Shown here: in pieces, positions 55,861-64,000 of the stretch | Layout of the letters: the number at the start of each line of letters is the position of its first letter | Numbering within the stretch: position 1 is the stretch's first letter | Source of the DNA: Methylobacterium sp. 77 | Lineage (GTDB): Bacteria; Pseudomonadota; Alphaproteobacteria; Rhizobiales; Beijerinckiaceae | DNA: 64,000 bases | Direction of reading: 5' to 3' | Assembly (NCBI RefSeq): GCF_000372825.1 | Contig: NZ_KB910516.1 | Location: forward strand, 1,086,011 to 1,150,010 | The notes under the pieces: model-generated | What the model saw: the letters and a program-made list of their open reading frames with translations, nothing else | Databases searched by the model: none | Told to the model about the DNA's origin: nothing | Translations under genes and position numbers: made by a program

Positions 55861-57606
55861 TCACCGCATTTCATCCGGCGCGGTGACACCCAAGACCGCG
55901 AGGCCGGAGGCGACGACGCCTCTCAAAGCCTCCACGAGGGCCAGTCTTGCCCGTGTCGAGTTTCGGTCGTTTAGATTAATAAACCGTAATTGCGGCAAGT
56001 CTTTGCCTTTGTTCCAGAAACCATGGAGGGAACTTGCGAGTTCGTAGAGGTAGAATGCCACACGGTGTGGCTCGTGCGCCGAGGCCGCCGCTTCGATCAC
56101 CCGCGGGTATTGGGCGATGAGGCGCATGATCTCGATCTCCGCGGAATCCGCGAGCAGCGTCAGGTCGTCGTCGGCGAGGCCGGCGACGGAGAAGTCCTCG
56201 CCCGGCATGGCCTCGCGCGCCTGCCGGAACACCGAGGCGCAGCGGGCATGGGCGTATTGCACGTAGAAGACGGGGTTGTCCTTGGATTGCTCGACCACCT
56301 TGGCGAGGTCGAAATCCAGGGTCGCGTCGTTCTTGCGGTACAGCATCATGAAGCGGATCGCGTCGCGGCCGACCTCGTCGACCACCTCGGCCAGCGTGAT
56401 GAACTCGCCGGCGCGCTTCGACATCTTCACCGGCTCGCCGGCACGCAGCAGCCGCACCAGCTGGCACAGCTTCACGTCGAGGGTGGCTTGCCCCCCGCTC
56501 ACCGCCTTCACCGCCGCCTGCATGCGCTTGACGTAGCCGCCGTGATCGGCGCCGAGCACGTCGATGAGGTCGGTGGCGCCGCGGGCGATCTTGTCGCGGT
56601 GATAGGCGATGTCGGAGGCGAAGTAGGTGAACGAGCCGTCCGATTTCAGCAGCGGCCGGTCGACGTCGTCGCCGAACTCCACCGTGCGGAACAGGGTCTG
56701 CTCGCGGTCTTCCCAATCCTCGGGCAGCTGGCCCTTCGGCGGCGGCAGCCGGCCCTCGTAGACGAGGCCCTTGGCGCGGAGTTCCGCCAGGAGGACGGGC
56801 ACCGCGTCCTTCAGCGTGGCCTCGGAGAAGAACACGTCGTGATGGATGCCGAGCCGGGCGAGGTCGCCCCGGATCAGGTCCATCATCGCGGCGATCGCCT
56901 CGCTCCGCACCGTCGCGAGCCACTCGGCCTCGGGCTTGCCGAGGAGGGCGCGGCCGTGCCGCTCGGCCAGGGACCGGCCCACCGGCACGAGGTAATCGCC
57001 GGGATAGAGGCCTTCGGGGACCGGGCCCACCTCTTCGCCGAGCGCCTCGCGGTAGCGCCGATAGGCGGAGCGGGCGAGGACATCCACCTGCGCGCCGGCA
57101 TCGTTGATGTAGTATTCGCGGGTCACGTCCCGCCCGCCCGCCACGAGCAGGTTGGCGAGGGCATCGCCGAACACGGCTCCGCGGCCATGGCCCACATGCA
57201 TCGGCCCGGTGGGGTTGGCCGAGACGTACTCGATATTGACCTTGCCGCCGGGCATGCGGGCGCGGCCGTACTCGGCGCCCTCGGCTAACGCCGCGCGCAC
57301 GACCTCGTGATAGATCGCGGGTGTCAGGCGAAGGTTGATGAAGCCGGGGCCGGCGACGCTCGCCTCGACCACGCGGGGATCCTGCCGGAGCTCCGCCGCC
57401 AGGGCCTCGCCGAGTGCCTTCGGATTGGTCTTCGCGTCCTTGGCGAGGACCAGGGCGGCGTTGGTGGCGAGATCGCCATGGGACGCGTCGCGCGGCGGCT
57501 CGACCACCACGCGCGAGAGATCGAGCCCCTCGGGCAGCGTCCCGGACCGGATCAGGCTCTCGAGCGCCTCGCGCACGCGCGCCTCGAAGGTGGCGAAGAT
57601 GTTCAT
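55861..57606 (-). CDS. argS: Arginyl-tRNA synthetase
   Basis: A 581-residue class I synthetase. It starts at ATG 57606 ([18 protein letters not shown]). The Add-1 N-terminal domain is followed by [23 protein letters not shown] (HVGH as HIGH), a KMSK-like KMSKRAGEF loop and a DALR anticodon-binding C terminus. It lies 30 bases upstream of the SPOR gene. The upstream gene on the strand is the dGTPase-like gene. Confidence 0.96.
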   Translation of the reverse strand: MNIFATFEARVREALESLIRSGTLPEGLDLSRVVVEPPRDASHGDLATNAALVLAKDAKTNPKALGEALAAELRQDPRVVEASVAGPGFINLRLTPAIYHEVVRAALAEGAEYGRARMPGGKVNIEYVSANPTGPMHVGHGRGAVFGDALANLLVAGGRDVTREYYINDAGAQVDVLARSAYRRYREALGEEVGPVPEGLYPGDYLVPVGRSLAERHGRALLGKPEAEWLATVRSEAIAAMMDLIRGDLARLGIHHDVFFSEATLKDAVPVLLAELRAKGLVYEGRLPPPKGQLPEDWEDREQTLFRTVEFGDDVDRPLLKSDGSFTYFASDIAYHRDKIARGATDLIDVLGADHGGYVKRMQAAVKAVSGGQATLDVKLCQLVRLLRAGEPVKMSKRAGEFITLAEVVDEVGRDAIRFMMLYRKNDATLDFDLAKVVEQSKDNPVFYVQYAHARCASVFRQAREAMPGEDFSVAGLADDDLTLLADSAEIEIMRLIAQYPRVIEAAASAHEPHRVAFYLYELASSLHGFWNKGKDLPQLRFINLNDRNSTRARLALVEALRGVVASGLAVLGVTAPDEMR

Positions 57607-57713
57607 GTGCGTTTCAAAAATTCCGCTGCGCCGGCCGGCACCGGGGCCTTCCGGTCTCAAGCGCGCGGCATAGCAAGGGCGGGCGGGGGAGTCACGGTTG
57701 GGGTGCTTCCGCC

Positions 57714-58982
57714 CTACCCCTCCGCCAGCGGCAGACCCCGGCTCTCAGGGCTCCAGTGCAGGTCCGGCGTCGTCGGAAACAGGCGCTTGTGGGCGAGCAC
57801 GGCGTAGGTATCCGTCATGCCGGCGATGTAGTCGGCGACCCGGCGGGCGATGCGGCCTTCCTCGGCGCGGTCGAGCCCGGCTCGCCATTCCTCGGGCATC
57901 GTCGCGGGATCGCGGGTGAAGGCGTCGAACAGGTCCGCCACGATGATGTCGGCCTTCGCCCTCACTGCCAGCACGCTCGGATGGCGGTACATCCGCGCGT
58001 AGAGGAAGCGCTTGGTCGTCGCATCCGCCTCCTCCAGGGCCGGCGAGAAGGCGATGACCGGTGCGGCGGCGGCGCGGATGTCGGCGACGCTCTCCGGCGC
58101 AAGGGCCGCGATCCGCCGGGTGCTCTCGGCGATCACGTCCTCGACGAAGCGGGTGATCACGCGCCGCGCCAGTTCGTGGATCTTTCGCGATTCCTCGAGG
58201 TTCGGGTGCAGCGCGTCGATCTCGTCGAGGATATCCCTGAGGAACGGGACTTCGTCGAGATCGGAGAGTTCGAACAGCCCGGCCCGCAGGCCGTCATCGA
58301 GGTCGTGGCTGTCATAGGCGATGTCGTCGGCCAGCGCCGCCGCCTGCGCCTCCGGTCCGGCGAAACGGGCGAGGTCGAGGGCGTTCTGCGCGTCGTATTC
58401 GAGGATGGCGGCGGGAATGCCGCGCCCGGCCCAGCGCGGGGTCGGATACCCCTCCGCCGTGAGCAGCGGGCCGTTATGCTTGACGAGGCCCTCGAGCGTC
58501 TCCCAGGCGAGGTTCAGCCCGTCGAACCCGGCGTAGCGCCGCTCGAGACGGGTCACGATCCGCAGGGCCTGGGCATTGTGGTCGAACCCGCCATGGCGAT
58601 TCATCAGGGCATCGAGCGCGTCCTCGCCGGTATGCCCGAAACAGGTGTGGCCGAGGTCGTGGGACAGCGCCAGCGCCTCGGCGAGATCCTCGTCGAGACC
58701 GAGGGCGCGGGCGAGCGCGCGGGCGATCTGGCTGACTTCGAGGGTGTGGGTCAGCCGGGTGCGGTAATGGTCGCCCTCGTGATGCACGAAGACCTGGGTC
58801 TTGTGCTTGAGGCGGCGGAAAGCGGCCGAATGGATGATCCGGTCGCGGTCGCGCTGGAAATCGCTGCGCGTCGGCGAGATCGCCTCCGGGATCAGCCGCC
58901 CGCGCGTGGCCGCCGGATCGGTGGCGTAGCGGGCCCGCCAACGTTCGCCCCTGTGCCGCACGTCACCTCCCGAACCCGTCAT
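57714..58982 (-). CDS. dgt: Deoxyguanosinetriphosphate triphosphohydrolase-like protein
   Basis: A 422-residue HD-domain phosphohydrolase. Motifs are [30 protein letters not shown] (first His), [20 protein letters not shown] (HD pair) and [16 protein letters not shown]. This is the standard bacterial dNTPase pattern; substrate preference can extend beyond dGTP. Start at ATG 58982. It is divergent from the Fe-S carrier gene. Confidence 0.92.
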   Translation of the reverse strand: MTGSGGDVRHRGERWRARYATDPAATRGRLIPEAISPTRSDFQRDRDRIIHSAAFRRLKHKTQVFVHHEGDHYRTRLTHTLEVSQIARALARALGLDEDLAEALALSHDLGHTCFGHTGEDALDALMNRHGGFDHNAQALRIVTRLERRYAGFDGLNLAWETLEGLVKHNGPLLTAEGYPTPRWAGRGIPAAILEYDAQNALDLARFAGPEAQAAALADDIAYDSHDLDDGLRAGLFELSDLDEVPFLRDILDEIDALHPNLEESRKIHELARRVITRFVEDVIAESTRRIAALAPESVADIRAAAAPVIAFSPALEEADATTKRFLYARMYRHPSVLAVRAKADIIVADLFDAFTRDPATMPEEWRAGLDRAEEGRIARRVADYIAGMTDTYAVLAHKRLFPTTPDLHWSPESRGLPLAEG

Positions 58983-59117
58983 CCCGACCGCTGTCCTCGT
59001 GCCAGATGCGTGTCATGCTCACACCGAACGCTTGCCGCGTTGCAGCGCGTCTCTACGGCGCATATCTTGTTTGGGCTAGCGCGTCTGGCAATCGACGAGA
59101 ACCCCGAGAGCACCACG

Positions 59118-59444
59118 ATGGCCGACATCATTCTGACGCCCCGCGCGGCCAAGCGCATCAACGAGATCATGGGGACGGAGCCTCCCGGCGCCTCCCTTCG
59201 GATCAGCGTAAACGGCGGCGGCTGCTCGGGCTTTTCCTACGCCTTCGACATCACGCGCGCGCGCGCCGAAGACGATCTGGTGATCGAGCGGGACGGCGCC
59301 ACCGTCCTCGTCGACCCCGTCTCGCTCGAATACATGAGCGGATCGACGATCGATTTCGCCAACGACCTGATCGGCCAAGCCTTCAAGATCGAGAACCCGC
59401 AGGTGACCTCCTCCTGCGGCTGCGGCACGTCGTTCTCGCTTTGA
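59118..59444 (+). CDS. erpA: HesB/IscA-family iron-sulfur insertion protein (ErpA-like)
   Basis: A 108-residue A-type Fe-S carrier. It has ILTPRAAKRINEIMG, the first Cys in NGGGCSGFSYAF, and the C-terminal pair SCGCGTSFSL. The start is ATG 59118. It delivers clusters to apoproteins; ErpA, IscA and SufA cannot be separated by sequence alone, so the symbol is tentative. Divergent from dgt, as in many relatives. Confidence 0.88.
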   Translation: MADIILTPRAAKRINEIMGTEPPGASLRISVNGGGCSGFSYAFDITRARAEDDLVIERDGATVLVDPVSLEYMSGSTIDFANDLIGQAFKIENPQVTSSCGCGTSFSL

Positions 59445-59597
59445 ACCGTCTTGCGCCGGTCGCGGTCATCTCGATCCGGTCGCAGCGATGCGGCGTCCGG
59501 CCCACGATTGCCTCGCCGCGGAAACTGCGGCACGGATGCGGTTCGGCGCGGCACCGTTGCACGAAGCGCCTTTTTTCGTAGCGCCCCGGATCCGCTC

Positions 59598-61445
59598 ATG
59601 ATCGTCCCACACGGCCGTCCTTTCCTCGTGCGGGCGGCTGGCCTGTCGGTCTGCGCCCTCCTCGTCCTCGGGGGCGGCGGCCCGCTCGCCCCCCTGCCGG
59701 CCACGGCGCAGGAAGCGGCCTCGGCCGTGCAGGACGTCACGCTCCAGAACGTGACGATGACGGTGGGCGGCACGGTCCTCACCGCGCCCCAGATCATCGT
59801 CAGCGGCACGCGGCTGACCAAGGACGACCTCCTCGCCCTGCTGAAGGGCGGCCCCGAGCCCCTCGCCGCGCGGCTCTCCAAATTCGATGCCGCGAGCATC
59901 GTCATTCCCGAACTGCGCTCCGAGACCCGGATCGGTACCAAGGCCCAGACCGCGACCTATCGCGACGTCACCGCCAAGGACGTGCGGGGCGGCCGCATCG
60001 CTCAGGCGACCGCCGCCGGAGCGACGGCGGCCGAGGCGGGCGGCGAGGCCAGGCGCAGCGCCAGCTACGGCCGCATGGAGATGCGGGACGTCGATCTCGC
60101 CGCGATGGCGCGCCTCTACGGCGAGGCGGGGGACGCCAAGAGCCCGATGATGCGCCTCTACGGCGCGTTCTCGGTCTCCGACACCCTGATGGAGGCCGAC
60201 GGCACCGTGGTGAAGCTGGCGCGCATCGAGGGCACCGACCTCAGCGGCCGCCAGATTCCGGCGACCTGGACCGGCGCGCTCGACGCGGTGACCCAGACGG
60301 ACCCGGCCCATGCCGACCCCGCCGACAAGGCGCGGATCCTCGGCGTGCTGGCCGACCTGTTCGACGGCTTCTCCATCGGCTCGTTCCAGGCCAGCGGCCT
60401 CACCATCAGCCAGACCAAGGACGGCGAGCCCGTCTCGATCGCGATGGGGCGACTGGCGCTCTCCTCCGGCGGCCTCAGCATGGAGGATCTCGGATTCCAT
60501 GTGGGCGAGACCAGCGCGAAGCTCGCCCGCCTGAGCCTCTCGGGCTTCTCGCTCGCTCCCACCGTGGCGGCCCTGCGCAAGCTGTCTGTGCAGCCCGGCG
60601 ACCCGTCCGAGCAGGATCTCCGGCGGATGACGCCGGTGCTCGGCACGCTGGCCTTCAAGGATCTGAGCCTCGCCCTGCCGCCGGACGAGAAGCCGGCCGG
60701 CACCGACAGGCCCGGCGCCCGGCCGCTGGCGGCACCGCGCGATCCGCTTGCGCCGACGGCCGCGACGGCCCCCCTGCATATCGGCCTGCGCGACGGCGCC
60801 CTCGCCTTCGGGCCGCTCCGCGACGGCGTGCCCACCACCGGCCGGGCCAACCTCTCGGGTCTCACCCTCCCCGCCTCGGTGGTGGCCGGGATTCCCGGGC
60901 TCGGCTCGCTCGGTGCCTATGGCTACCGCGACCTCGACCTCGACGTGGTGGCCGACACCGCCTGGAACGAGGCCGCCAAGGAACTCTCCGTCAGCGAGGT
61001 CTCGGTGTCGGGCAAGGACATGGGCAGCGTGAGGATCAACGGCACGCTCGGAGGCATCGGCCCGGCCGTGTTCGATCCCGATCCGAGCGTCTCGACCTTC
61101 GCCATGCTGGGCGCGACGGCCAAGGCCCTCGACCTGCGGATCGAGAATACCGGCCTGTTCGAGCGCTTCATCGCCTCGCAATCGAAGAGCCTGAGCCTCA
61201 AGCCGGAGGAACTGACCCAGGAATACGTGACGGCGACCACGTTCGGGGTGCCGGCGATCCTCGGCAATTCGGCGGGCGCCAAGGCCATCGGCACGGCCAT
61301 GGGGCAGTTCGTGACCAAGCCCGGCACCCTCGTCGTGAGCGCCAAGGCGAAGAATGCCGGGGGAATCGGCATGCTCGAATTCAGCGCGGCGCCGACGCCG
61401 GGCGCCGTGCTCGACCGGCTGGACGTGAGCGCGAAGGCGAATTGA
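59598..61445 (+). CDS. Large secreted or periplasmic protein of unknown function
   Basis: A 615-residue protein from ATG 59598 with a signal peptide (LSVCALLVLGGGGPLAPLPATAQ). The mature part is rich in short beta-strand and Gly/Ala segments with repeated statements of the type VTLQNVTMTVGG, FQASGLTISQTKDG, LSLSGFSLAP, FKDLSLALPP, NLSGLTLPASV. It looks like an elongated beta-rich (AsmA- or solenoid-like) fold, but I recognise no family. It has no membrane anchor apart from the signal. It is followed by a convergent RNase D gene. Confidence 0.7.
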   Translation: MIVPHGRPFLVRAAGLSVCALLVLGGGGPLAPLPATAQEAASAVQDVTLQNVTMTVGGTVLTAPQIIVSGTRLTKDDLLALLKGGPEPLAARLSKFDAASIVIPELRSETRIGTKAQTATYRDVTAKDVRGGRIAQATAAGATAAEAGGEARRSASYGRMEMRDVDLAAMARLYGEAGDAKSPMMRLYGAFSVSDTLMEADGTVVKLARIEGTDLSGRQIPATWTGALDAVTQTDPAHADPADKARILGVLADLFDGFSIGSFQASGLTISQTKDGEPVSIAMGRLALSSGGLSMEDLGFHVGETSAKLARLSLSGFSLAPTVAALRKLSVQPGDPSEQDLRRMTPVLGTLAFKDLSLALPPDEKPAGTDRPGARPLAAPRDPLAPTAATAPLHIGLRDGALAFGPLRDGVPTTGRANLSGLTLPASVVAGIPGLGSLGAYGYRDLDLDVVADTAWNEAAKELSVSEVSVSGKDMGSVRINGTLGGIGPAVFDPDPSVSTFAMLGATAKALDLRIENTGLFERFIASQSKSLSLKPEELTQEYVTATTFGVPAILGNSAGAKAIGTAMGQFVTKPGTLVVSAKAKNAGGIGMLEFSAAPTPGAVLDRLDVSAKAN

Positions 61446-61549
61446 GAGTACCGCGGGTCGCACCGCCGGAGCGCACTCCTCAACCAGACCGGAGCATGAG
61501 CGGATCGCTCCCCACCGTAAGGGTGAGGCCGACCCGCTTGGTGCCCGGA

Positions 61550-62701
61550 TCAATCCAGCGCGCGCACCACGACCCGGCCATTCTCGGCCGACAGGGCGAG
61601 GCGGCCGGCCTTGAGGGCGAGGGCCTTCTCGCCGAACAGGGTCCGGCGCCAGCCGTGCAGGACGGCGATGTCGGCCTCGTCATCCTCGGCGATGGCCTCC
61701 AGATCGTCCATGGTGGCGACGATCTTGGGCGCCACGCGCTCGGCCTCGCAGACCGCCTTCAGCAGCACCTTCAGCAGTTCCACCACGGCGCCGTTGCCAC
61801 CCCGGCCCCGGCTGCGCTCGGGCAGGGCGATATCGGAGGAATCGCGCGCGAAACCGCGCTCGACCGCCGCGAGGATGTCGGCGCCCGTGCGTGAGCGCTC
61901 GAATCCGGCGGGGATCGAGCGCAGGCGGCCCAGGGCCTCGACGTTGCGGGGGGCCGAGGTGGCGATGTCGATCACTGCCTCGTCCTTGAGGATGCGCCCG
62001 CGCGGCACGTTGCGGTTCTGCGCCTCGCGCTCGCGCCAGGCTGCCACCTCCATCAGCACCGCGATCTCGCGCGGCTTGCGCATGCGGCCGGACAACCGGC
62101 GCCACGCCTCGGCCGGGTCGGCCTTGTAGGTGTCCGGCGAGGTCAGGACGCTCATCTCCTCGTCGAGCCATTCGCCGCGATCGGTGGAGAGCAGCTTGCC
62201 GGCCAGAACCTCGTAGATCGTCACGAGATGGGTCACGTCCGAGAGCGCATAGCTCGACTGCGCATCGGAGAGCGGGCGGCGCGACCAGTCGGTGAAGCGC
62301 GAGGACTTGTCGATCTTGGCCTTGGCGACGTCGTTGACCAATTGCTCGTAGGAGACCGAATCGCCGTAGCCGCAGACCATGGCGGCGACCTGCGTGTCGA
62401 AGAAGGGGTGCGGCAGCAGGCCGCCGAGCAGCCAGATGATCTCGAGATCCTGGCGCGCCGAGTGGAACACCTTGACCACGCCTTCATCGGCCATCAGCGC
62501 GAAGAACGGCGCGAGGTCGATCTCGGGCGCGAGCGGGTCGACGAGCACGCCCGACCCGTCCGGCCCCGCCATCTGGATGAGGCAGAGCTTGGGGTAGTAG
62601 GTCGTCTCGCGCATGAACTCCGTGTCGACGGTGACGAAGGGCTGCGCGGCGAAACGGCTGCAGGCCTCGGCGAGGGCCGGCGTGGTAGCGATGAGTTCCA
62701 T
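61550..62701 (-). CDS. rnd: Ribonuclease D
   Basis: A 383-residue 3'-5' exoribonuclease that trims tRNA precursors. DEDD-type motifs: [22 protein letters not shown] (DxE), [16 protein letters not shown] and [14 protein letters not shown] (D...Y). An HRDC region follows ([24 protein letters not shown]). Start at ATG 62701. It is followed at 61446-61549 by a short gap with no clear terminator. Confidence 0.93.
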   Translation of the reverse strand: MELIATTPALAEACSRFAAQPFVTVDTEFMRETTYYPKLCLIQMAGPDGSGVLVDPLAPEIDLAPFFALMADEGVVKVFHSARQDLEIIWLLGGLLPHPFFDTQVAAMVCGYGDSVSYEQLVNDVAKAKIDKSSRFTDWSRRPLSDAQSSYALSDVTHLVTIYEVLAGKLLSTDRGEWLDEEMSVLTSPDTYKADPAEAWRRLSGRMRKPREIAVLMEVAAWREREAQNRNVPRGRILKDEAVIDIATSAPRNVEALGRLRSIPAGFERSRTGADILAAVERGFARDSSDIALPERSRGRGGNGAVVELLKVLLKAVCEAERVAPKIVATMDDLEAIAEDDEADIAVLHGWRRTLFGEKALALKAGRLALSAENGRVVVRALD

Positions 62702-62807
62702 GACAGCCGGCTATATCGGAGGTTGACGCGTCAGGCGAGATCGTATCCGGCAGCCGCGCGCGACTATCCCCGAATCCCTGCCCCGAATCCCCGTTCCGAA
62801 TTCCTCG

Positions 62808-63242
62808 TCAGGCGGCGCGCGTCCGGGGCCGGTTCCGTCGAGCGAGGTCGCGCACCAGGGCGGCGCGCTCGCGCCTCTGCGCTTCGGCACGGGCGAGTAG
62901 CCAGTCGAGGATGCCGGCCTTCATCCGCGGCCCGCCCTCCTCCGCGAGGCGGCGGATGCGGTCGACCCGGAAGCCGCGATAGCCGCCGCGGCGCGCAGGG
63001 TCCCCGCCGAGGGCGATGCCGCCCAGCAGCGTCCGGCCCGGCCCGAGCCTCAATTCCCGCGCGTCGAGGAAGCGGGTGCTCCAGACGCCACGGGAATCCT
63101 CGTAGACGATCTCGAACCGGCCTGCGAGCGGCAGGGCCCGCCATGCGCCGTCCCGGCTCTCGCCCCGGTCAGCGGCGGCCCCAGCTCGCGCGGAAGCGCT
63201 GGCGGCCTCGTTCAGAATGTCGAAAAAAGCGTTCGAATTCAT
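62808..63242 (-). CDS. Stand-alone WYL-like protein
   Basis: A 144-residue protein. The middle (residues about 42-105) reads FEIVYEDSRGVWSTRFLDARE ... RGGYRGFRVDRIRRLAEEGG, the strand pattern and FRVDRI end of WYL (ligand-sensing SH3-like) domains. The usual HTH at the N terminus and the WCX at the C terminus are missing; instead there is a basic helical tail. It may be an accessory ligand-binding protein, perhaps nucleic-acid linked. Function unknown; start at ATG 63242. Confidence 0.55.
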   Translation of the reverse strand: MNSNAFFDILNEAASASARAGAAADRGESRDGAWRALPLAGRFEIVYEDSRGVWSTRFLDARELRLGPGRTLLGGIALGGDPARRGGYRGFRVDRIRRLAEEGGPRMKAGILDWLLARAEAQRRERAALVRDLARRNRPRTRAA

Positions 63243-63454
63243 GGGATTGATATGGGGATTCCGCCCCGTTTCCGAAAGGCCTCAGAGCCCCTCACCCGCA
63301 TCGGCGCGGCCTCGTGCGACACTCCGCGAATACACTCCGGCGCGATCGGGATCGCCTCGCCCGGCCTGCCTGCCTTGCCCGCCGGTCTTGCCCGCCTGCC
63401 TTGACTTGCCCGCCCTCGCGTGAATGGTGCGCCGCTCAATCTCAAGAGCCCGTC
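63243..63454. other. Intergenic region upstream of aspS with degenerate repeats
   Basis: 212 bases between the divergent WYL-like gene and aspS. Near 63362-63413 it holds a run of degenerate copies of CTTGCCCGCC/CTGCC. Promoters for both genes should lie here, but none was assigned. Confidence 0.4.
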
Positions 63455-64000
63455 ATGCACCGTTATCGTACCCATACCTGCGGGGCGCTCCGCCCGTCCG
63501 ACGTCGGCGAGACCGTTCGCCTTTCCGGCTGGTGCCATCGCATCCGCGACCATGGCGGCGTGCTCTTCATCGACCTGCGCGACCATTACGGGCGCACCCA
63601 ATGCGTGGTCGATTCCGATTCGAAGGCGTTCAAGACCGCCAATCTCGCCCGCTCGGAATGGGTGATCCGCATCGACGGCCGCGTCCGCACCCGCCCCGCC
63701 GGCACCGAGAACCTCGACCTGCCCACCGGCACGGTCGAGGTCTATATCGACGAGATCGAAGTGCTCGGCCCCGCCGGCGAATTGCCGGTGCCGGTCTTCG
63801 GCGACCAGGACTATCCGGAGGAGACGCGGCTCAAGTACCGCTTCCTGGATCTCCGCCGCGACAAGCTCCACGCCAACATCATGAAGCGCGGCGCGATCAT
63901 CGATTCGCTCCGTCGCCGCATGCGGGACGGCGGCTTCTTCGAGTTCCAGACGCCGATCCTCACCGCCTCCTCGCCGGAGGGTGCGCGCGACTACCTCGTG
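63455..64000 (+). CDS. aspS: Aspartyl-tRNA synthetase, 3'-truncated by the window edge
   Basis: The first 182 residues of a class II synthetase from ATG 63455 ([21 protein letters not shown]). The OB-fold anticodon-binding domain is visible ([24 protein letters not shown]), then the hinge and the start of the catalytic domain ([42 protein letters not shown]). The frame is open to the last base. Alphaproteobacterial AspRS is often of the non-discriminating type that also acylates tRNA-Asn; that cannot be judged from this part. The antisense frame over 63239-63871 is a shadow. Confidence 0.95.
   Translation, partial: MHRYRTHTCGALRPSDVGETVRLSGWCHRIRDHGGVLFIDLRDHYGRTQCVVDSDSKAFKTANLARSEWVIRIDGRVRTRPAGTENLDLPTGTVEVYIDEIEVLGPAGELPVPVFGDQDYPEETRLKYRFLDLRRDKLHANIMKRGAIIDSLRRRMRDGGFFEFQTPILTASSPEGARDYLV

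Noticed and set aside
63239..63871. 210-codon minus-strand open frame at the right end
   Set aside because: It covers the aspS start, whose product is unmistakable, and has no domain of its own.

Overview
The window is GC-rich bacterial DNA, densely packed with genes, with frequent GTG and occasional TTG starts and long antisense shadow frames. Gene families and order point to an alphaproteobacterium of the Rhizobiales, most likely Methylobacteriaceae (inference). The evidence includes the rlpA/dacA-tmk-holB-metG-tatD-MBL block, TrmFO-type tRNA methylation, a complex I assembly-factor pair beside secDF, tatABC-serS-surE-pcm-nlpD, and argS-SPOR-nagZ. I see no transposase, phage gene, CRISPR array, rRNA or tRNA.

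Layout. 1-3.2 kb holds the 3' part of a LuxR-type regulator, a VOC protein, a DMT exporter and an AlkA-type glycosylase. 3.4-7.6 kb is an RND pump operon with an unusual adaptor. 7.9-8.7 kb is a secreted SGNH hydrolase. 8.8-16.9 kb (minus strand) is a housekeeping block: MBL hydrolase, TatD, MetRS, DNA polymerase III delta', thymidylate kinase, D,D-carboxypeptidase and RlpA. 17.3-19.3 kb has an orphan ParA with a ribbon-helix-helix partner and a PAS protein. 19.3-25.9 kb has CobF and a heavy-metal efflux island: a Cys/His-rich secreted protein, a CusB-like adaptor with an extra domain, a CusA-like pump and a DUF305 protein. 26.1-29.9 kb is a PaoABC-type molybdenum aldehyde oxidoreductase. 30-34.4 kb has a small secreted protein, a serralysin-like protease, a hydroxypyruvate isomerase-like protein and an ECF sigma/anti-sigma pair. 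34.7-40.8 kb has a catalytically dead HtrA-like protein, TrmFO, a GNAT protein, lactate permease and manganese catalase.

40.9-58.9 kb is a long, mostly minus-strand envelope and protein-export region: NDUFAF6- and NDUFAF3-like proteins, SecF, SecD, YajC, a DUF815 ATPase (plus strand), NlpD-like LytM protein, Pcm, SurE, SerRS, TatC/B/A, NagZ, a SPOR protein, ArgRS and a dGTPase-like HD protein. 59.1-64 kb has an ErpA/IscA-type Fe-S carrier, a large secreted protein of unknown function, RNase D, a WYL-like protein and the start of AspRS.

How the parts work together. Two themes dominate. One is cell-envelope building and export: Sec and Tat translocation, PBP5-type carboxypeptidase, RlpA, an NlpD-like amidase activator, NagZ recycling and a SPOR protein. 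The other is metal and oxidant handling: two HME-type RND pumps, His/Cys-rich periplasmic proteins, DUF305, Mn catalase and an Fe-S carrier. The least explained items are the pseudo-protease beside the ECF sigma pair, the lipoyl-less RND adaptor, the domain-fused CusB-like adaptor with its Cys-rich neighbour, and the orphan ParA/RHH pair.
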